Of a DNA stretch of 64,000 nucleotides, positions 24,293-37,365 are shown piece after piece; position 1 is the stretch's first letter; each line of letters opens with the position of its first letter. The stretch is taken from the NCBI GenBank assembly GCA_009823395.1, contig CM020512.1, positions 4,164,405 to 4,228,404 on the forward strand, written 5' to 3'. Source of the DNA: Thamnaconus septentrionalis (lineage: Eukaryota > Chordata > Actinopteri > Tetraodontiformes > Monacanthidae). The position numbers and the translations under genes are program-made. Under the pieces are notes generated by a model. That model ran no database searches and was not told the origin of the DNA. It saw nothing but the letters and a program-made list of their open reading frames with translations.

Positions 24293-25576
24293 GACTAATC
24301 ACTGGGCTGAGGAGTCAAACTGCCTGCAGTCCACAGTGTGTGTACACACAGTGGACATGCAAGAGGGACGCTGGAAGTGATGACCAGGCTTCCTGTCCCG
24401 CTGCCGCTTGGAAATGAGGGAAATCCTTCACACGGCTCACACTCACAGCACGCTAATCCTCCAGGAGTGCCGACATCCAAAACCAGCACCGGCCTGCGTG
24501 TCTGAGTGGAAGCCAACCGCTCCTCCAAAAAAAACAAACAAACAAACAAACAATAAATATCCATCTGGCCTCCAAAACACATAAAATGTCTCATAAAAAA
24601 AAAGGGCCACTTATTACTGCTGAACCGGTGGGTTTTTTTCCTCAGGGCAAGTGAAAGACAACAAAGTGTCATTCGACCAACCAGAACCACATGGGCCGCT
24701 GCGACGATGCTAACAGATGGGCGTTCCAACAGCAAACTATGAGCAGCTGTCACCATGACTGAAGGCCACATGAGCAGGATTTTCTCCTGGTTTCTGAAAC
24801 TTTTTATCCAAAACAAACAAAAAAAAAAAACAACAACCCTCCTTCAGATCTTATTTTTTCTCTTTCTTCTTCCTCTTAAGTTCTTTGTATGTACACCGCC
24901 GCTGCTTTATATATTTTTATTTCTCCTTTGTTATTTTCTAATGGCCTCTTTTAGCTTTTATCACGCAGCGCTAATGAAAAAAATATGAGCTGAATTGCCT
25001 GATATGACTCTAATCTTTCAACATGAAACATGAATGTCTGTGCTTATCTAAAACAGTTAGGCTCATTATAAAGTTGTGCAGAAATCAGGTAAATGATACC
25101 GCGCGCTGCCGCTTAAAAGGGATTTGCAAACCATTTGGCCTGACTGCTCTTCATATTACCTTAATGTCTCCCAAAAGGCCAAAGCCAAGAATGAATTATT
25201 GATAGACATCATATGGATTGCACGCTGTGGCTCCACACGCCTATTAGAGGCTTTGCTTCATTCATTTACGCTAGCTTGGACGGCTGCCTCGGACGACGCA
25301 TCACTCTTCTTCTTTTACTTTTATCCATTAGCAGTTAACAATAACTGACTTTATGCAGGTCGCCCCGGTCTCCGGCAAACAGTAAAAAATAAATAAATAA
25401 AGGAACATCACTTGCGCAATTTGTGGTTGCACTTCAAGTGCCTGAAATTTGACCCGCGACGTCTCCAGTTAGCCTGCAGTCCATTTAGGTTTTCCTCCAT
25501 TTCTGCATGGAAACTGACAGAGGGGACACAACACATTCAGCCGGAATGATAGCTGGAATGATAATTGCTGGGTTAC
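24293..25576. other. Gene-free stretch
   Basis: No exon recognised. Contains AAAC repeats near 24530-24552. A 173-codon minus frame overlaps 24295-24816 but looks random. Confidence 0.4.
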
Positions 25577-25579
25577 GGA

Positions 25580-25611
<32 letters not shown>

Positions 25612-25613
25612 AA
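25577..25613. repeat. (GAAA)n microsatellite
   Basis: About nine GAAA units. Confidence 0.9.
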
Positions 25614-25639
25614 TCTAATTGTGCAAATCTCCCTGGAGA

Positions 25640-26520
25640 CTAATATTGGACTATCTTATAAAAGGCACAGAGTATCCCAGCAATGATTTATTGCTGAATT
25701 CCAGTCATTTTCAATACATTATAGTTTCCAAATTGTGTTTAAATTGAGTGTAGAGGAGAAAAGGCCATTAGGAGATGCAGAAATGAAGATTATATTTAAA
25801 TATTCATGCACTCTGTACCTTATTATTGAATCTGTACACTAGCAAAATCAATATTAAGTGCAGTTTGACATAAATTTATTTATGAATTTCGACTTTCTAA
25901 GTACTCTGGTTTTTTCACTCAAAAAAGGATGAGCGTAATGCCGTAATGATATCAAAACAGTGTGTCAGGGTGCATTAGCCTGCGACTTTATGAACCCGCA
26001 CATAAAATCTCAAGGAGCGTCGCCGCGGAACGCTTACTAGGCAGAAATGTCACTTTTTACAAACATCAGTCATTTTGAAGCGGCGCATCGCTCGGCGCTG
26101 CTCGGCTGCGGGTGATAGTGGGAGAAAGACGCAGTCATCTTGTTTGTCCTAAATAAGATCTTTGCAGTAAGCCTCCTTGTATTAAGGCCCGTGAGTGGGG
26201 GCTGTGTTGCATTTAATTAAAATTGATGCCTCGCGTTGTGCCTAACCTGTCCCCTTAACTTCCTCTTGTTTCCAGGCCATGTCTTTGTTTAGACAGCCCA
26301 ATGTGACACTCGTGACATGAGGACGCTGCGGTTCAGAGGATTTTCTCCTAGCGCGAGTCCTATTACGGCAGCGCACGACGCCGCCGGATTGGCTGTCCCC
26401 TCGCTGAAAGCCTCGAGGAGAATTATAAATATACTATCAGCAATAAAATATCAACATCTTCTCGCTTTTCATATTTTCAGTTTCTCTTGCTGGCAGCACT
26501 GAAATTGTTCTAAATTGTTT
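25640..26520. promoter_or_regulatory. Candidate conserved non-coding block
   Basis: A/T-rich but repeat-poor, with TTTAAATATTCATGCAC, CAATATTAAGTGC, TTTAATTAAAATTGATG and GAGAATTATAAATATAC words. No recognised coding frame. Confidence 0.3.
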
Positions 26521-29298
26521 TCTCTCCCTCCTTCTTTCTTTCTTTTTTTATTCATATCTCACATGCGTGGTGCACATGTGCGGAAACGCGCGCTTTAAGA
26601 CGCTATTTCTATTCATTCCAAAAACAATTTCTCATGCCCTGTTTTTCATGTATTAAAAAATGTAAGTAAAGTTAAAAGGCTCTTTATTGGCGCAGGCACA
26701 TCTCTGGACACAAGATGATGCCATAAAAGCAGGAAGGCACAGAAAAGCAAAAACATCAATCTGAACTAAGAGGGGGAAGCAGTAAATCAGGGAGTCGCAG
26801 CCTCCCGCCCCACCACCTCCTTTGAAATCATTTACACACTTCCAAAAAGCCCGGTTCTGCTCAAGCCTAAAGCATAAAGCCTTTATGTGCCTCAGACCCA
26901 GAGGATGAAGCCACAGAACCTTATTGAGAGGGATGTGCCCTCTTCCCCGGAGACCGGGGGTCTTTAAACGGAGGTATCGGAGGTCGGGATCGCAGGAAGT
27001 GCGGATCAGGGAAGCGGTCCGGCTCGAGAGTTCCTCTAATGTGCTTTGCAAAACCCCTACAGGTCTGTGTCTGACAGCCGAGGTCCGCCCACGTCCAAAC
27101 TTAAAGGATTGATTTGGGTTTATCAGATGCTCGCGTGCGTCCACGTTATTAGCGTTTCCTTATTTCCCTTTTTAGAAACAGATTAGCCGCTCTGCTCAGA
27201 CTCACTGCCGGTGGAGGCGGTGGACCACGATAAAGAGCGCCAATCAATCAGCCAGCACAGTCACGCACGCCATCAGCCACATCGTGTGTCCACGTGACGT
27301 GACTTCCATCCGACCCCGCCTCAACCCAACCCCACCCCTGCACCCCACCTTTGGGAAAAAAAGCTCATTTTGTTCCATTTGAGACAAGTCTTTAATCTAT
27401 ATTTGTAATGCGGCCCAAAAACAGGGTTCGAAGAGCATGGAATGATAAAAGCTTCAATGCAAAGTGCAGCCTGTAAATCTTCACATGCTTTTTGTTTTAT
27501 ATTATCTGGACTACAAAGGAAGAGGAAACGTCAGCGTGCTCAGAAGCCTTTCAGCGGGAGAATGGGACCCAAAAAAACTAGCAGTGGAAGTTTGCTGGAG
27601 TTCTCAAAGTGAGCGCAAGACAGACACACGAGGAGGTTGATAAGAGTGGCAAAGGGGAAAATAATGGGCTAATAAGCCAACAGGTTCAAATGGCTTTTTA
27701 ATTGTTCTTGTGGAAAGGAACGTTTACATCCGCAGCACATTTACACAAGCAGCGCAGGTTCGAATGATCCTGAGCCACTCGAGGCACGATTTGAAATTCA
27801 ATTTTCAGCAACTTTTGAAGGAGCCACTCGAGCGTTTCTCATCACAACAGAGTCATTTTGGGTTCCACCACAAAAGGGTCAGACAACCTCATTTCAGTGA
27901 TCGTCAAAAAGCGTCAACTCGATTTTTGAATGCTGTGATTTTGCAATGAGGGGATATTTTTCTTTGGTAAAAGCAGAAATCCTCCACTCTGAGATATTTC
28001 CAACAGCTCGTTTCCATAAGAAAAATCTGGTTTCATTTAAACAGTGACACATCCGCCACAAACATTTTGAGCAGAAAGCTTTTATTGTGTTGCCATCAGC
28101 CGCGGCAAAAAGTTCTCGCCGGTCTCAATGTTTCTGATTCAGTCCTCTGCCACCCCTCACCCCTCCACCGCCCTCCACCCTCCACCTCTCCCCTCCCGCT
28201 CACTCAAGAAATGGAATCATAAAAAGCATTCATGCTAAATGAAAAAGCGCATCATAAAGCGGCGTCGCAGCGAAGGCGCGCCTCTCTACACCTTCCATCC
28301 TTATCAACATCGCCCATCGTCCCCGCGTGCATCTCTCTTCCGCGGGCCCTCTTGTAACAAAGCATAAAAGCCCGAGAAAGAGGCGCGATCCGTCTTCCTG
28401 TAGCCGAGCCTGAGTCTTTAAAAGCTAAAGGTCCCCAGTTTTCACTCGCTCGCTTCGTCCTGCAGCCAGTCTTGAGGGCCCGCTCGCCAGGATTAGCTGC
28501 GCAGGGAGCTATATTTTATTTGCGGAAGAGCTTACGGAGCAGACTCCCAAGTCCATACGTATAAGTCAATTTGTATTAAAATTTCCATACGTGCATTTTC
28601 TTGTTACCGTCGGCATGCAAAAGAATGGTACTTACTAACAAATAATGCATAATGCACTGGCGGCCGCGCATCCATAACGGCGTTTGGGCCTTAAAAGGAA
28701 ATGCAAAAAGGCAAGCGCATAAATACAGGGCGGGGGCCCGCCGTGCAAGATATACAACACATTAAACAGGAAAACGTCAAAAATATAAAGATGGCTCTTT
28801 GCTCTGAGGACAGCCAGTCGTTTATCTGCGAAGAGGAGGAGGAAATAAAAAGCGCCCCTCCCTCCAACCCCCCCCCCCTCCCCGCCCCCCAACCAATCCC
28901 CAAGCCACGTTTGTATTTCATTTATGGACAAAGTCGGGTTATCTTCTTCCAGGCGACTCTTCCTTCTTCCTCCAGAGAGCCCCTCCGAAGGCAGGGGGGA
29001 AAAAAACCACACAGCGGCAGAACGGAGACTTTTCACCATTAGCAGGTCTCCTCTTTTTTATCCTCTCATTTTTTCTCAGCTGATTTGCGTTCAGGAGGTC
29101 CAAACACATGATTTTCACACGGTTCAGCCCTCGGAAACAGAAAGGGTGGCTTATTCTCCTGCAGGTCCCTGAAGGGGACGGAGGCGGCAGTTACTTAAGG
29201 AGAAGCAGTTTTGGGTGGGAAGCGCTCCTGAATGCAGAGCTGTCAATGTACACTTCCTAAGGGCACTTTGGTACACCACATAACACATGTTCCTCTCT

Positions 29299-29335
<37 letters not shown>

Positions 29336-29349
29336 GAGTGGGAGCCCAT
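26521..29349. other. Gene-free stretch
   Basis: No exon recognised. Several C- or G-runs (27300-27345, 28150-28200, 28855-28895). The 163-codon minus frame at 26653-27144 resembles nothing I know. Confidence 0.4.
29300..29335. repeat. (TGGC)n microsatellite
   Basis: About nine perfect TGGC units at the edge of a conserved-looking block. Confidence 0.9.
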
Positions 29350-29735
29350 TCCATGCTGCTTTGCGGTGAGGTGTTCAGTTGCTTCTGTTGCGTTTTCTCC
29401 CACTGGTTTGACATTCAAGATCGCTCAATTATGTATGAACGGCAAGCAATATCCTTTACCATCAGGCCCCGATGCAACATATTTCATTTTCAAGGGCTGC
29501 AGAGCACAATCAGACCCTCAGTGTAATTACGACTTATTAAAAATGATTCCAAATTATCAGCGGATCTGTGGGCTGGTGTCTGGGTCCAAACCGGGAGCTG
29601 TTGCACTGTATTATTTTCAGAAGAACTTCCCATGGGTGGATGGTCTGTCAACAAAGATCCCTGTCCTTAGATCAGTGAGCACTACAAATTAATTAAAGGA
29701 AAATCACAACCGTCACCGTGCCGGCGCCGGCACGC
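29350..29735. promoter_or_regulatory. Candidate conserved non-coding block with palindrome
   Basis: Repeat-free, ends in AAATTAATTAAAGG and is followed by an 18-bp perfect palindrome at 29717-29734. A 109-codon plus frame (29366-29692) runs through it; non-coding conservation is the simpler reading. Confidence 0.3.
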
Positions 29736-32639
29736 AGAGTGCAGCGAGGGCTACCTACAGAAGCCGCGTTCTATTTTTTATGATATTTTTTTTTCTACTC
29801 TTCGGAAAGGAGCGGCTTTTGGGAATAAGCGTTATTGGCGAGGCGCCCTGGACGACTTGTTGCAATACACTTTAAGCTCTTTCGTGACTAGTTTTCGCTC
29901 CCTATACACAGGCTCATAATGAGAAAACACCGTTCAGCAGAGAAAAGACATCTCAAACAGCATGTTTACCCTTCACACAACATGGAGGAATTAAAAATGG
30001 ATGAGCGCCCCATCCATTATTTCAACCTCCAAATGGCAAAATCTGTATAAAGCCCTGAGTATCCGTCTGGGTGAAGATAAATAAATCAAATATGCACTTC
30101 AGCGTTTCCTGCCTTTTTCTGCGCGGGACGTGGCGCCTTGTTTGTGAAGGGCACATCCTGCTCCTGAAAGCGTGATGAGCATTTCCGAACACGCATGAAT
30201 AAAGCACGAGCTTGCAATTAGCTTTCTCGTCTTTTCTGCTAATTCAAATGATTTTGTCACTGTTTTCCAGGGCACTGCATATAATATTTAGGCGACTCTC
30301 GTCCTCCTCCCAGCCCCGCTCTCCCAGCTGAATTCGCCCTTATCTGAAGTATTCTAATTCGCAAACACGGTGGTGTCAGAAGCGATTTTGCTGTAAAGTC
30401 ACTAATTATATGCAGCATCGGTGCGACGTGGGGAAAACGTTAAAAATTTAGCATCACAAGACAAATGGAAAAATGCGTGCCGAAACAAGGAAAAGAAGCA
30501 CTAACATTCACAGTTTTTCAATGAATTATACATGTGGTTCTTCTCTCCCACCTCGCAAAGACTCTCCCGGACTGCTGCCATTTTCACTCTTGTCCTGAAC
30601 CTCCCCAAAAAACAATATGCGCTTACGACTCTTCACACGTCGCACCGCCTTTTGCATCCACTCCTTCGAGGAGCTGTTGGCTATATGAAGCATTGTTCTG
30701 CGGCATGTGCGCACGATGGCTTTGCAAGTTCCTGTAGTGAACTTTAGCATCAATTCAACTTCATATGTTCCTCAGAAATATGTAATGACATCAAATGCTT
30801 CAGTTCAATTGAGTTCAGTTTAAAGCTTAAAGATATAGAAATTGATCCTTCAACTAATTGACAAAAAACTCTGTAATTAATCTAAACAAAAAATAAATTT
30901 AAAAAAAATTGTTTACAGCCTTCAGAAAATAGAACTGATATAAAAAGTGTTGGGTTTTTTTTGTTGGACTTTCCTCATGTTTGGAAACGGATCAAAGGGC
31001 AAAACCAACACCAGAGTGGTGTGAGGTGTTAGTGTCCTTTTGACATCACAAAGGGCAAATTTCCAGAATTGTGTTTTTAGCACACATTTTCTGAAAGGTG
31101 GAGCAAACAAAAGTCAAATATCAACAAGGATTTCCAGGCTAGGGATGCTTATCGTCATCAGAAAAGAAGAATGAAAGATATTCTAAATATTGAAAAAAAA
31201 AAAAAGATTTTTTCCCCAATAGGATTCAGCGTTGCGAGCGCGAATCCCTGGCAGAGGAACAGAATTATTGATGAGCCAAATGATAATGACCTCACCTGTT
31301 TTGCGACGAGACTGCACGAGTGCGCGAGCGCCTGCGGTTTACTGCCGCTCCCCCGGCGCTCACCAAACAGCAGCTGCGTGCAGAGGTGCAAAGGAGCTCG
31401 ATAAACCGTTGGAGCATCAAGCAGGTAGCAGTTAACACAACCTGCCTCCTGAACTCTGAAAAAAAAAGCTGAAGACTGACACAAAGGGTCACCGTCGGCC
31501 CGCCGAGAAGAAACTTTGGTGGCTTTCCGTTGCTCCTTTTACGTCGTGATTACACTCCGAATCATTACGCGCTGTAAAGTCTACTGACCCCTGGTAAACT
31601 TCAGATTTACCAAGCTGGAACAGTTCCTAAATTGTTTTTTTAATTAGTGATCCTCTCCAGGCTGCAACGTCTGACGGGTGGGGTGGGGTTGGTGGGGTCC
31701 CTGTTTTGTTTTGGCTTTGTGGTTGAATGAAAGGTGCTGATCCACTGTTCACACATAAAACGACAGCGTCTTAATTACGAGCCGCCGTTTAACCGTTTAC
31801 AGTCGACACCGTGGCTGCATTGCAAGAACTGGATTCCAGACAAACATTATGGCGGCGCGGGGATTGTTTTTCCAGTGGCCACTCAAAGTACGGCAGCTGG
31901 AAACCCAATGCCACACAAAAAAGCAATTTTTCCCATAGACCGCAATAAAATAAACGACTGTAAAACGGCTGACAAGACAACTGCAACCTGAAACGCGGTT
32001 CAATGTAAATCTTTCTATTGCAAAAATTTAAGTCATGGACTTTAAATCCCTCAAAAAAAAATTATAAAGGGCAGAAATTCCCCAGGAAACAGTTTATTCC
32101 CAGCGTTTCTTCCGTCTCTTTGCTTGTTCTGATTGGCTGATGCATCCTGGTGCAGCACATGAGTTACAGAGGCATGATGGGAAGCGGCAATACTGCTCCT
32201 TGCTCTATGGGCCGCATAATGCAGAAGCAACCCGGAAGCCAAAAACTTTTCTCTTTTTTTTTTTTTTTTTTGGCGTATGGCGCCGGGTGAGTAACGCCAT
32301 TGAAACGAATGGATGCCGTGACGGACGCTGGGGGGCGCGGCCCCATGTGCGTCTCGCACGCCGCCACGTTGGCGTGTGTGCGCCATGAATCAATAAAACA
32401 ATATCATAATTTCTCCTTTTGTTGTTTTGTTTCTTTGAAGGGGCCGGGGTCGTTTTTCAAGCCTGACTGATTGAAAGTGGTCCGACTACTCAAGGTAACA
32501 ACTAAAGAGGGGGACGGGGGTAGGGGGGGGGGGGGGCTCTTTTCTGCTTGTATAATGCAGTCTTTGGCAGGCTCTCTCTTTGTGTCAGATACATTAGGAC
32601 GGAACCGTGCTAACTTAAAAATGCTCGCGCGAAAAAAAA
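29736..32639. other. Gene-free stretch
   Basis: No exon recognised. A/T-rich over 30740-31160; G-runs at 31676-31700 and 32517-32536. Confidence 0.4.
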
Positions 32640-33190
32640 CATGGAATGTATTAAATTAATGGTCTCTTTTGCCCGAGGGCAGTAATGAAAAGGGACCCCC
32701 AATGAGTTCATTTTTCACGGCTTTAGTTATGCATTCAACACTCTAATTGAATTTCAATGTAAGTTTTACAAAGTCTTTATTACGCCGACTCTTGATGTAA
32801 ATTACATGTGATCCGTCGTGGGACACTTTGGCCCATTAAGTCATTTAATTGTGACATGCACTTCCTGCGCACCTCGTGCTTTTTACGGCCATTCCGCCTC
32901 ATCCAAATTGTCAGTTTCTCCTATTATCTGCGACTGTTTATATGCGAATTGAGGGAAGTGGTGTGTGTGCACACACTGCTGGCCTGCTTTCACCAGAACG
33001 ACTCCTTAAAAGGAGTAATTGCTCATCTCCCCCCGATGATAAGAGAGAGGACAGCAGCCGACAGCTTGAGTATACTGGAGAACCAACGAGTCACAAGGAT
33101 TTGCGAGATGTTCGCAGATGGCTGCACGGCGGCACATTTTCTCTGGGAAAAGTGCATTATTAGATTATCCCGCAAGGGAGGGGAAAATAC
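32640..33190. promoter_or_regulatory. Candidate conserved non-coding block
   Basis: Repeat-free with CACTCTAATTGAATTTC, CATTTAATTGTGAC and GATGATAAGAGAG words. No recognised coding frame. Confidence 0.3.
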
Positions 33191-33309
33191 GGCACTCTGA
33201 GCGAGTGAATCCGGCAACTTTTCCCAATTTCTGCACCAGAGGAAGCAGCTTGCAGGACCGCACGGAACAAATCTCCCGGTGCCCAAACAGAGACAGTGTA
33301 TTCTGCCCT

Positions 33310-33311
<2 letters not shown>

Positions 33312-33353
<42 letters not shown>

Positions 33354-33360
33354 GTGTGCG
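33312..33360. repeat. (GT)n microsatellite
   Basis: About 24 GT units with GGG interruptions. Confidence 0.9.
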
Positions 33361-35200
33361 TAAATGTTCTCAGAGCCAGGCTGTTTTCTCTGTCTCCATC
33401 TAGTGTTTCTCGCCCTTCAAAAGCCTTCAGACATCCGGAGTGCAAAGAGGAAACCATCGCCTCCCTTTTCCTCTGCACAATCAAAAAAAAAACAAGAAGT
33501 CCAAAAAATAAACAAATGCGCGGCGTCAAAGAGAAAAAAGACGACGGAAATATTACTCACAAACCCGTACCTTTCTCATAAATAGCACGGCCGGGCAGGT
33601 ACCACGTGTGAGCATGTGCGTGAGCCGCCTGAAGTGCTGAGGCTAAATTGACCTGATCGTTAGTCGGGGGGGGAAGAGGCTTGACCTGATATTTCCTCTG
33701 TTGTTTGGTCAGGAAAGGGACGTTATTGTAAACGGGGCTGTAAAGATAAATAACCTCGCCGTTTCCATGGCAAAGGCACAAACAGCGGGCGCCCGAGACA
33801 AAAGGGCTGGAGACAATAAATCCAGCAACTGTCAATTTTGTTTAGTTTTCAGAGTGTTTTTGAGGGAAATATCTTTTCAAAACAAGAGGCCACATCCATT
33901 TTTCCACAGGGAAAGGGAAATCAGATCATTTATTTTATGCTCTTTTTTTTCTTTTTTTTTTGGAGCAGGCATTACTGTACACGGCTTTCCACGCCACTCC
34001 ATCCTGATTGGTAATAGGAATATGTGACACCATCTTTTGCCTTCAGATCAGGAAACTCCTTGTACAGCTGTATACATGTTTTTATAGCCTGTGAAAGAAA
34101 GGGTATTGTCTTTAAATTCCTAAGAATACTCGGTCCAACCCCTCAAATTAAAGTGGAAAACCATCCCAGGGGCTGTTTTTTCCCAAGCTGAACAATCACG
34201 AGTAAATGTGCTCGCTTATCTTGAGGTCAAGGGGAGTTCAACTGAAAAGTGAAAGAAATTTTATGCTTTATTTATTCATCGAAACCCTTCCTCACTGTTA
34301 AACCTGTTGTTGATCCATAGAGCTATAAAACAAAAATGAAAATTCTAGCACGTATATTAAATCATTAATATCTGACTTGAGTCTTTTGGTGAACTCCTCG
34401 TGAATAAAAATAGAAAATATAGACAGTTAATACACGCAGAGCAAATAATTCTGGTATTTTTGTGTATCACCAGTCGATACACAGTATTTCTGTTTCAAAA
34501 GCGACAAATATTGTGACTCAATCGATGCAGTTTGGTAGATCAGCTTTTTGTGGTGTCACAAAGGGCACTGATACCTCTCCATGTTTTCATTATGCCCTCT
34601 GGCCCCGTGACTGCCTTGTTTTGTTTCCCTCCTAACATGTGGACGGTTCTTAAGAAAGCATCCGTTTTAGCAGGAGGCTAAAGCCAACAGGCTAAATGTG
34701 CAGTTTTCAGGGGATCAGTCGGCTTTTTCTTCCTTTAATAATTAATCGTTTGAGGCTGCTCTGCTGGAGTTTGGATGAAAAATAATTATCTGAAATTGGA
34801 TGTGACATGGAACTTTTGATAGGCGCCACCTGAGCCAGCCTCTAGTTTGCCGCATTAGCTGCAACCATCACGGTGCAGTTGTTAGCAGTCGTGTTGGATT
34901 GTGGGTAAAAAGAAAAAGATGCGGCAATGTCTCAGGTTCTACTGCCTCAAATTTAAAAAAAAAAAAAAAAAATTAGCTGTGTGAAAAAAAAAGCAGCAGC
35001 GCAGCGCTGATCTTATCACAGCATTCGGAGCGCAAAGGATTTCCGGCGTACGCAGCGATCCACAAAACAGCAGACGAGCCATACGTTTGGCTGTCATTAC
35101 AGCGTGAAAATAAATAAACAATATAAAAAAAAAAAATCCCTCCACGGGGCTGCCCTCTGTTCTTCCCCTCGACGACGCCACCCCATCTTCTCATCGCCAT
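33361..35200. other. Gene-free stretch
   Basis: Mostly A/T-rich with long A or T runs (33940-33962, 34955-34972, 35127-35138). No exon recognised. Confidence 0.4.
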
Positions 35201-36150
35201 GGGAGACGAGGCTCGTCGGGAGCGAGGCGTGATGAGGAGCAGCCTTATCGCTCCAATACAAGAGCAAACACGGGAGTCTTTACAGCGCGTCGTCTCGGAG
35301 AGCAGCGCCGGCGAGATTACTGGCCTTTAAGAAGCCCTAAGACACAGCCAATCCCAAGTAGTGTTTTATCTTGACAGTTTGCCGCGCTTTGTTTGCCTTT
35401 TTCTGTGAGGCCCGGGGATAAAAGCGCAGCCTCTGTGAGCTGCGTCTGATTAGGATCTAATTGTTAACATTCACTCTGTCTTTTTTATGATCCGATGCCT
35501 GCCGCCGGCTGGCCGTCGCGTGCAGCAGGTACAGGTTTCAGCAGTTATGAAGGACTCTCCCTCTTGTTGCTCTCCGGTGTTACTCAAGTACTAGTTAGCA
35601 CCGAGGTGGCAGGAGAGGAGCCCCCGGCTCGTCGACATCAGCGGCAGCGGCAGCAACAACAACAACAACATCAACAAACAGGAATTGATGGCGAGTGTTT
35701 ATTATCTGGTTTAATTGCTCCTCATCTGGAGGATCTGACAGTTGCGGTTAATGAGAGAGGGAGAGGAGGCATGTGCTGTTGGCAGCCGGCTTCACGGCGT
35801 GCGCGCGCCCGCGCGCGCGTCGGTGCGCAAGCGACGGAGGAGGAGGAGGATGCCTGTAAAAAGAGAGGCTTTAAAGAAGGAGGGAGAGAAAAAGAAGGAG
35901 AGGGAGAGAGCAACGCTCACAGTGCAGCGCAGGCCTCAAATCACAAGATATACTGTAGCTCCGAGGTCTCAGTAGAACACAGGCGGGAGGGCGGTGGGGG
36001 CGGCAGACCTCCGACACCCGTTCACCTGCGTCGACGCGCGATCCCAGCCGAAAGCAGGGTTTGGACGCCTCGCAGGCGCTAATCTGAGACAGAGACGAAG
36101 ACACGACAGGCCGCTCAAATCGAGGAGCCGCTTCCTCCGTTTTTCATCTG
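35201..36150. other. CpG-rich patch
   Basis: High CG density, alternating GCGCGC near 35799-35820, and CAA/CAG-type repeats near 35640-35675. The 195-codon plus frame (35495-36082) reflects this composition. It may be a distal CpG-island promoter; TAAT-type words at 35700-35755 suggest regulatory sequence. Confidence 0.3.
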
Positions 36151-36219
36151 GCCTGCAGCAGCTCTGGCACCCGTCCAGCCACAGACCTCCCTGACATTGT
36201 ACAGTGTCACGCACAGCGC

Positions 36220-36244
36220 GCACACACACACACACACACACACA
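36220..36244. repeat. (CA)n microsatellite
   Basis: About 12 CA units. Confidence 0.85.
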
Positions 36245-36793
36245 GGGCTCATCCAATCACCGTTTGACAAAGGAAGTTTCAAGACCAGTAAAGGCCTTGA
36301 GGTGGGAGGGAGGCAGGGCTGCAGCAGGACAGACAAGGCCGCCAGGCTGAGGGTGAAAGAGAGGCCCAACACCTACTGGTGACATCAAGCCACTGCATAT
36401 TAAAAGAAAAAAAACACTCACTAACACAACCGCCATCATTGTCCCATTCATAAATTTCCTCCCGTGGAGCGGCACGGGGCCAATCTTTGGAGCGGGCACG
36501 GCCCGGCTCTCTTTTACTGCTGCGGCCCAGCAGGGCCCCACATGGGAGCAATTAGGGGTCTACGCAAGTTTGGCGAAGGTCCGCGTAGCAACCGGCCGCA
36601 TCTGCTTTTGTTTACCTTTTGCTCGGGCGCTGTATAATGTCAGGAGCACATCTGCTACTGTGCAAGGCAAACCGTGGTTACATGCGTGGTTGACCCATGA
36701 TTCTGTAATTACTCGCCGAGCGAGATGAAGAGGCCCGGCAAACCACTCAAAGCCACACAACCCCCCACCACCACCACCGCCCCTGCCCCCCTT

Positions 36794-36836
36794 ACACACA
36801 CACACACACACACACACGCACGCGCGCGCACGCACG
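36794..36836. repeat. (CA)n/(CG)n microsatellite
   Basis: CA repeat grading into alternating CG/CA, about 43 bp of alternating purine-pyrimidine. Confidence 0.85.
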
Positions 36837-37327
36837 CCCCTCCAGTTTGCATGAAATCTCGTCTGCCTCCCAGTAACCCGGCGCCAAGAGCCGCTCAAGT
36901 GGCGTTTAACGGCCCAAAGTTTGTCCAGAACGGTAATTCTGACTTCATTTTTTGGCGTCATGAAGTTAACAGTCAGTTAATGACGCTGTCTTTCTATTAT
37001 AGCTTCAAAATGCGGTTATTCTCAAACAAGCCGAGATGAGGTACACTTATCAAATTTCCTGATCCGATCTGACTGCTGCTAACTCGTCGCCGTCCCCCAC
37101 CGCCGTGGGAGGCAGCTGCGACAAAAAGAATTTGTCCAGCCAAACTTGTTCAGCAGATTGAAAAGTTGTTGCCGTCTCCAAAAGGTCTTCTAAAAGTTCA
37201 CATTATTGAGCATCGTCACAAGGCAATCTGGAGCGCCCGACGCAGACAGCACTTGTTTATAATAATGATGAGTGATTATGAGCAATAACAATGAAGACCA
37301 TATATGGATCACTACACAGACGCGGCG

Positions 37328-37365
<38 letters not shown>

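Noticed and set aside
24295..24816. 173-codon minus-strand open frame
   Set aside because: No family resemblance, includes translated A/T runs, and has no splice or start context.
26653..27144. 163-codon minus-strand open frame
   Set aside because: No recognised domain and partly driven by GC composition.
35495..36082. 195-codon plus-strand open frame
   Set aside because: Lies in CpG-rich, low-complexity sequence (CAA/CAG and GAG/GGA runs). The product is Gln-, Glu- and Arg-rich with no domain, and competing frames are also open.
1..37000. miR-34a, which lies on the same human chromosome arm region
   Set aside because: Its mature sequence was looked for by eye on both strands and not found.
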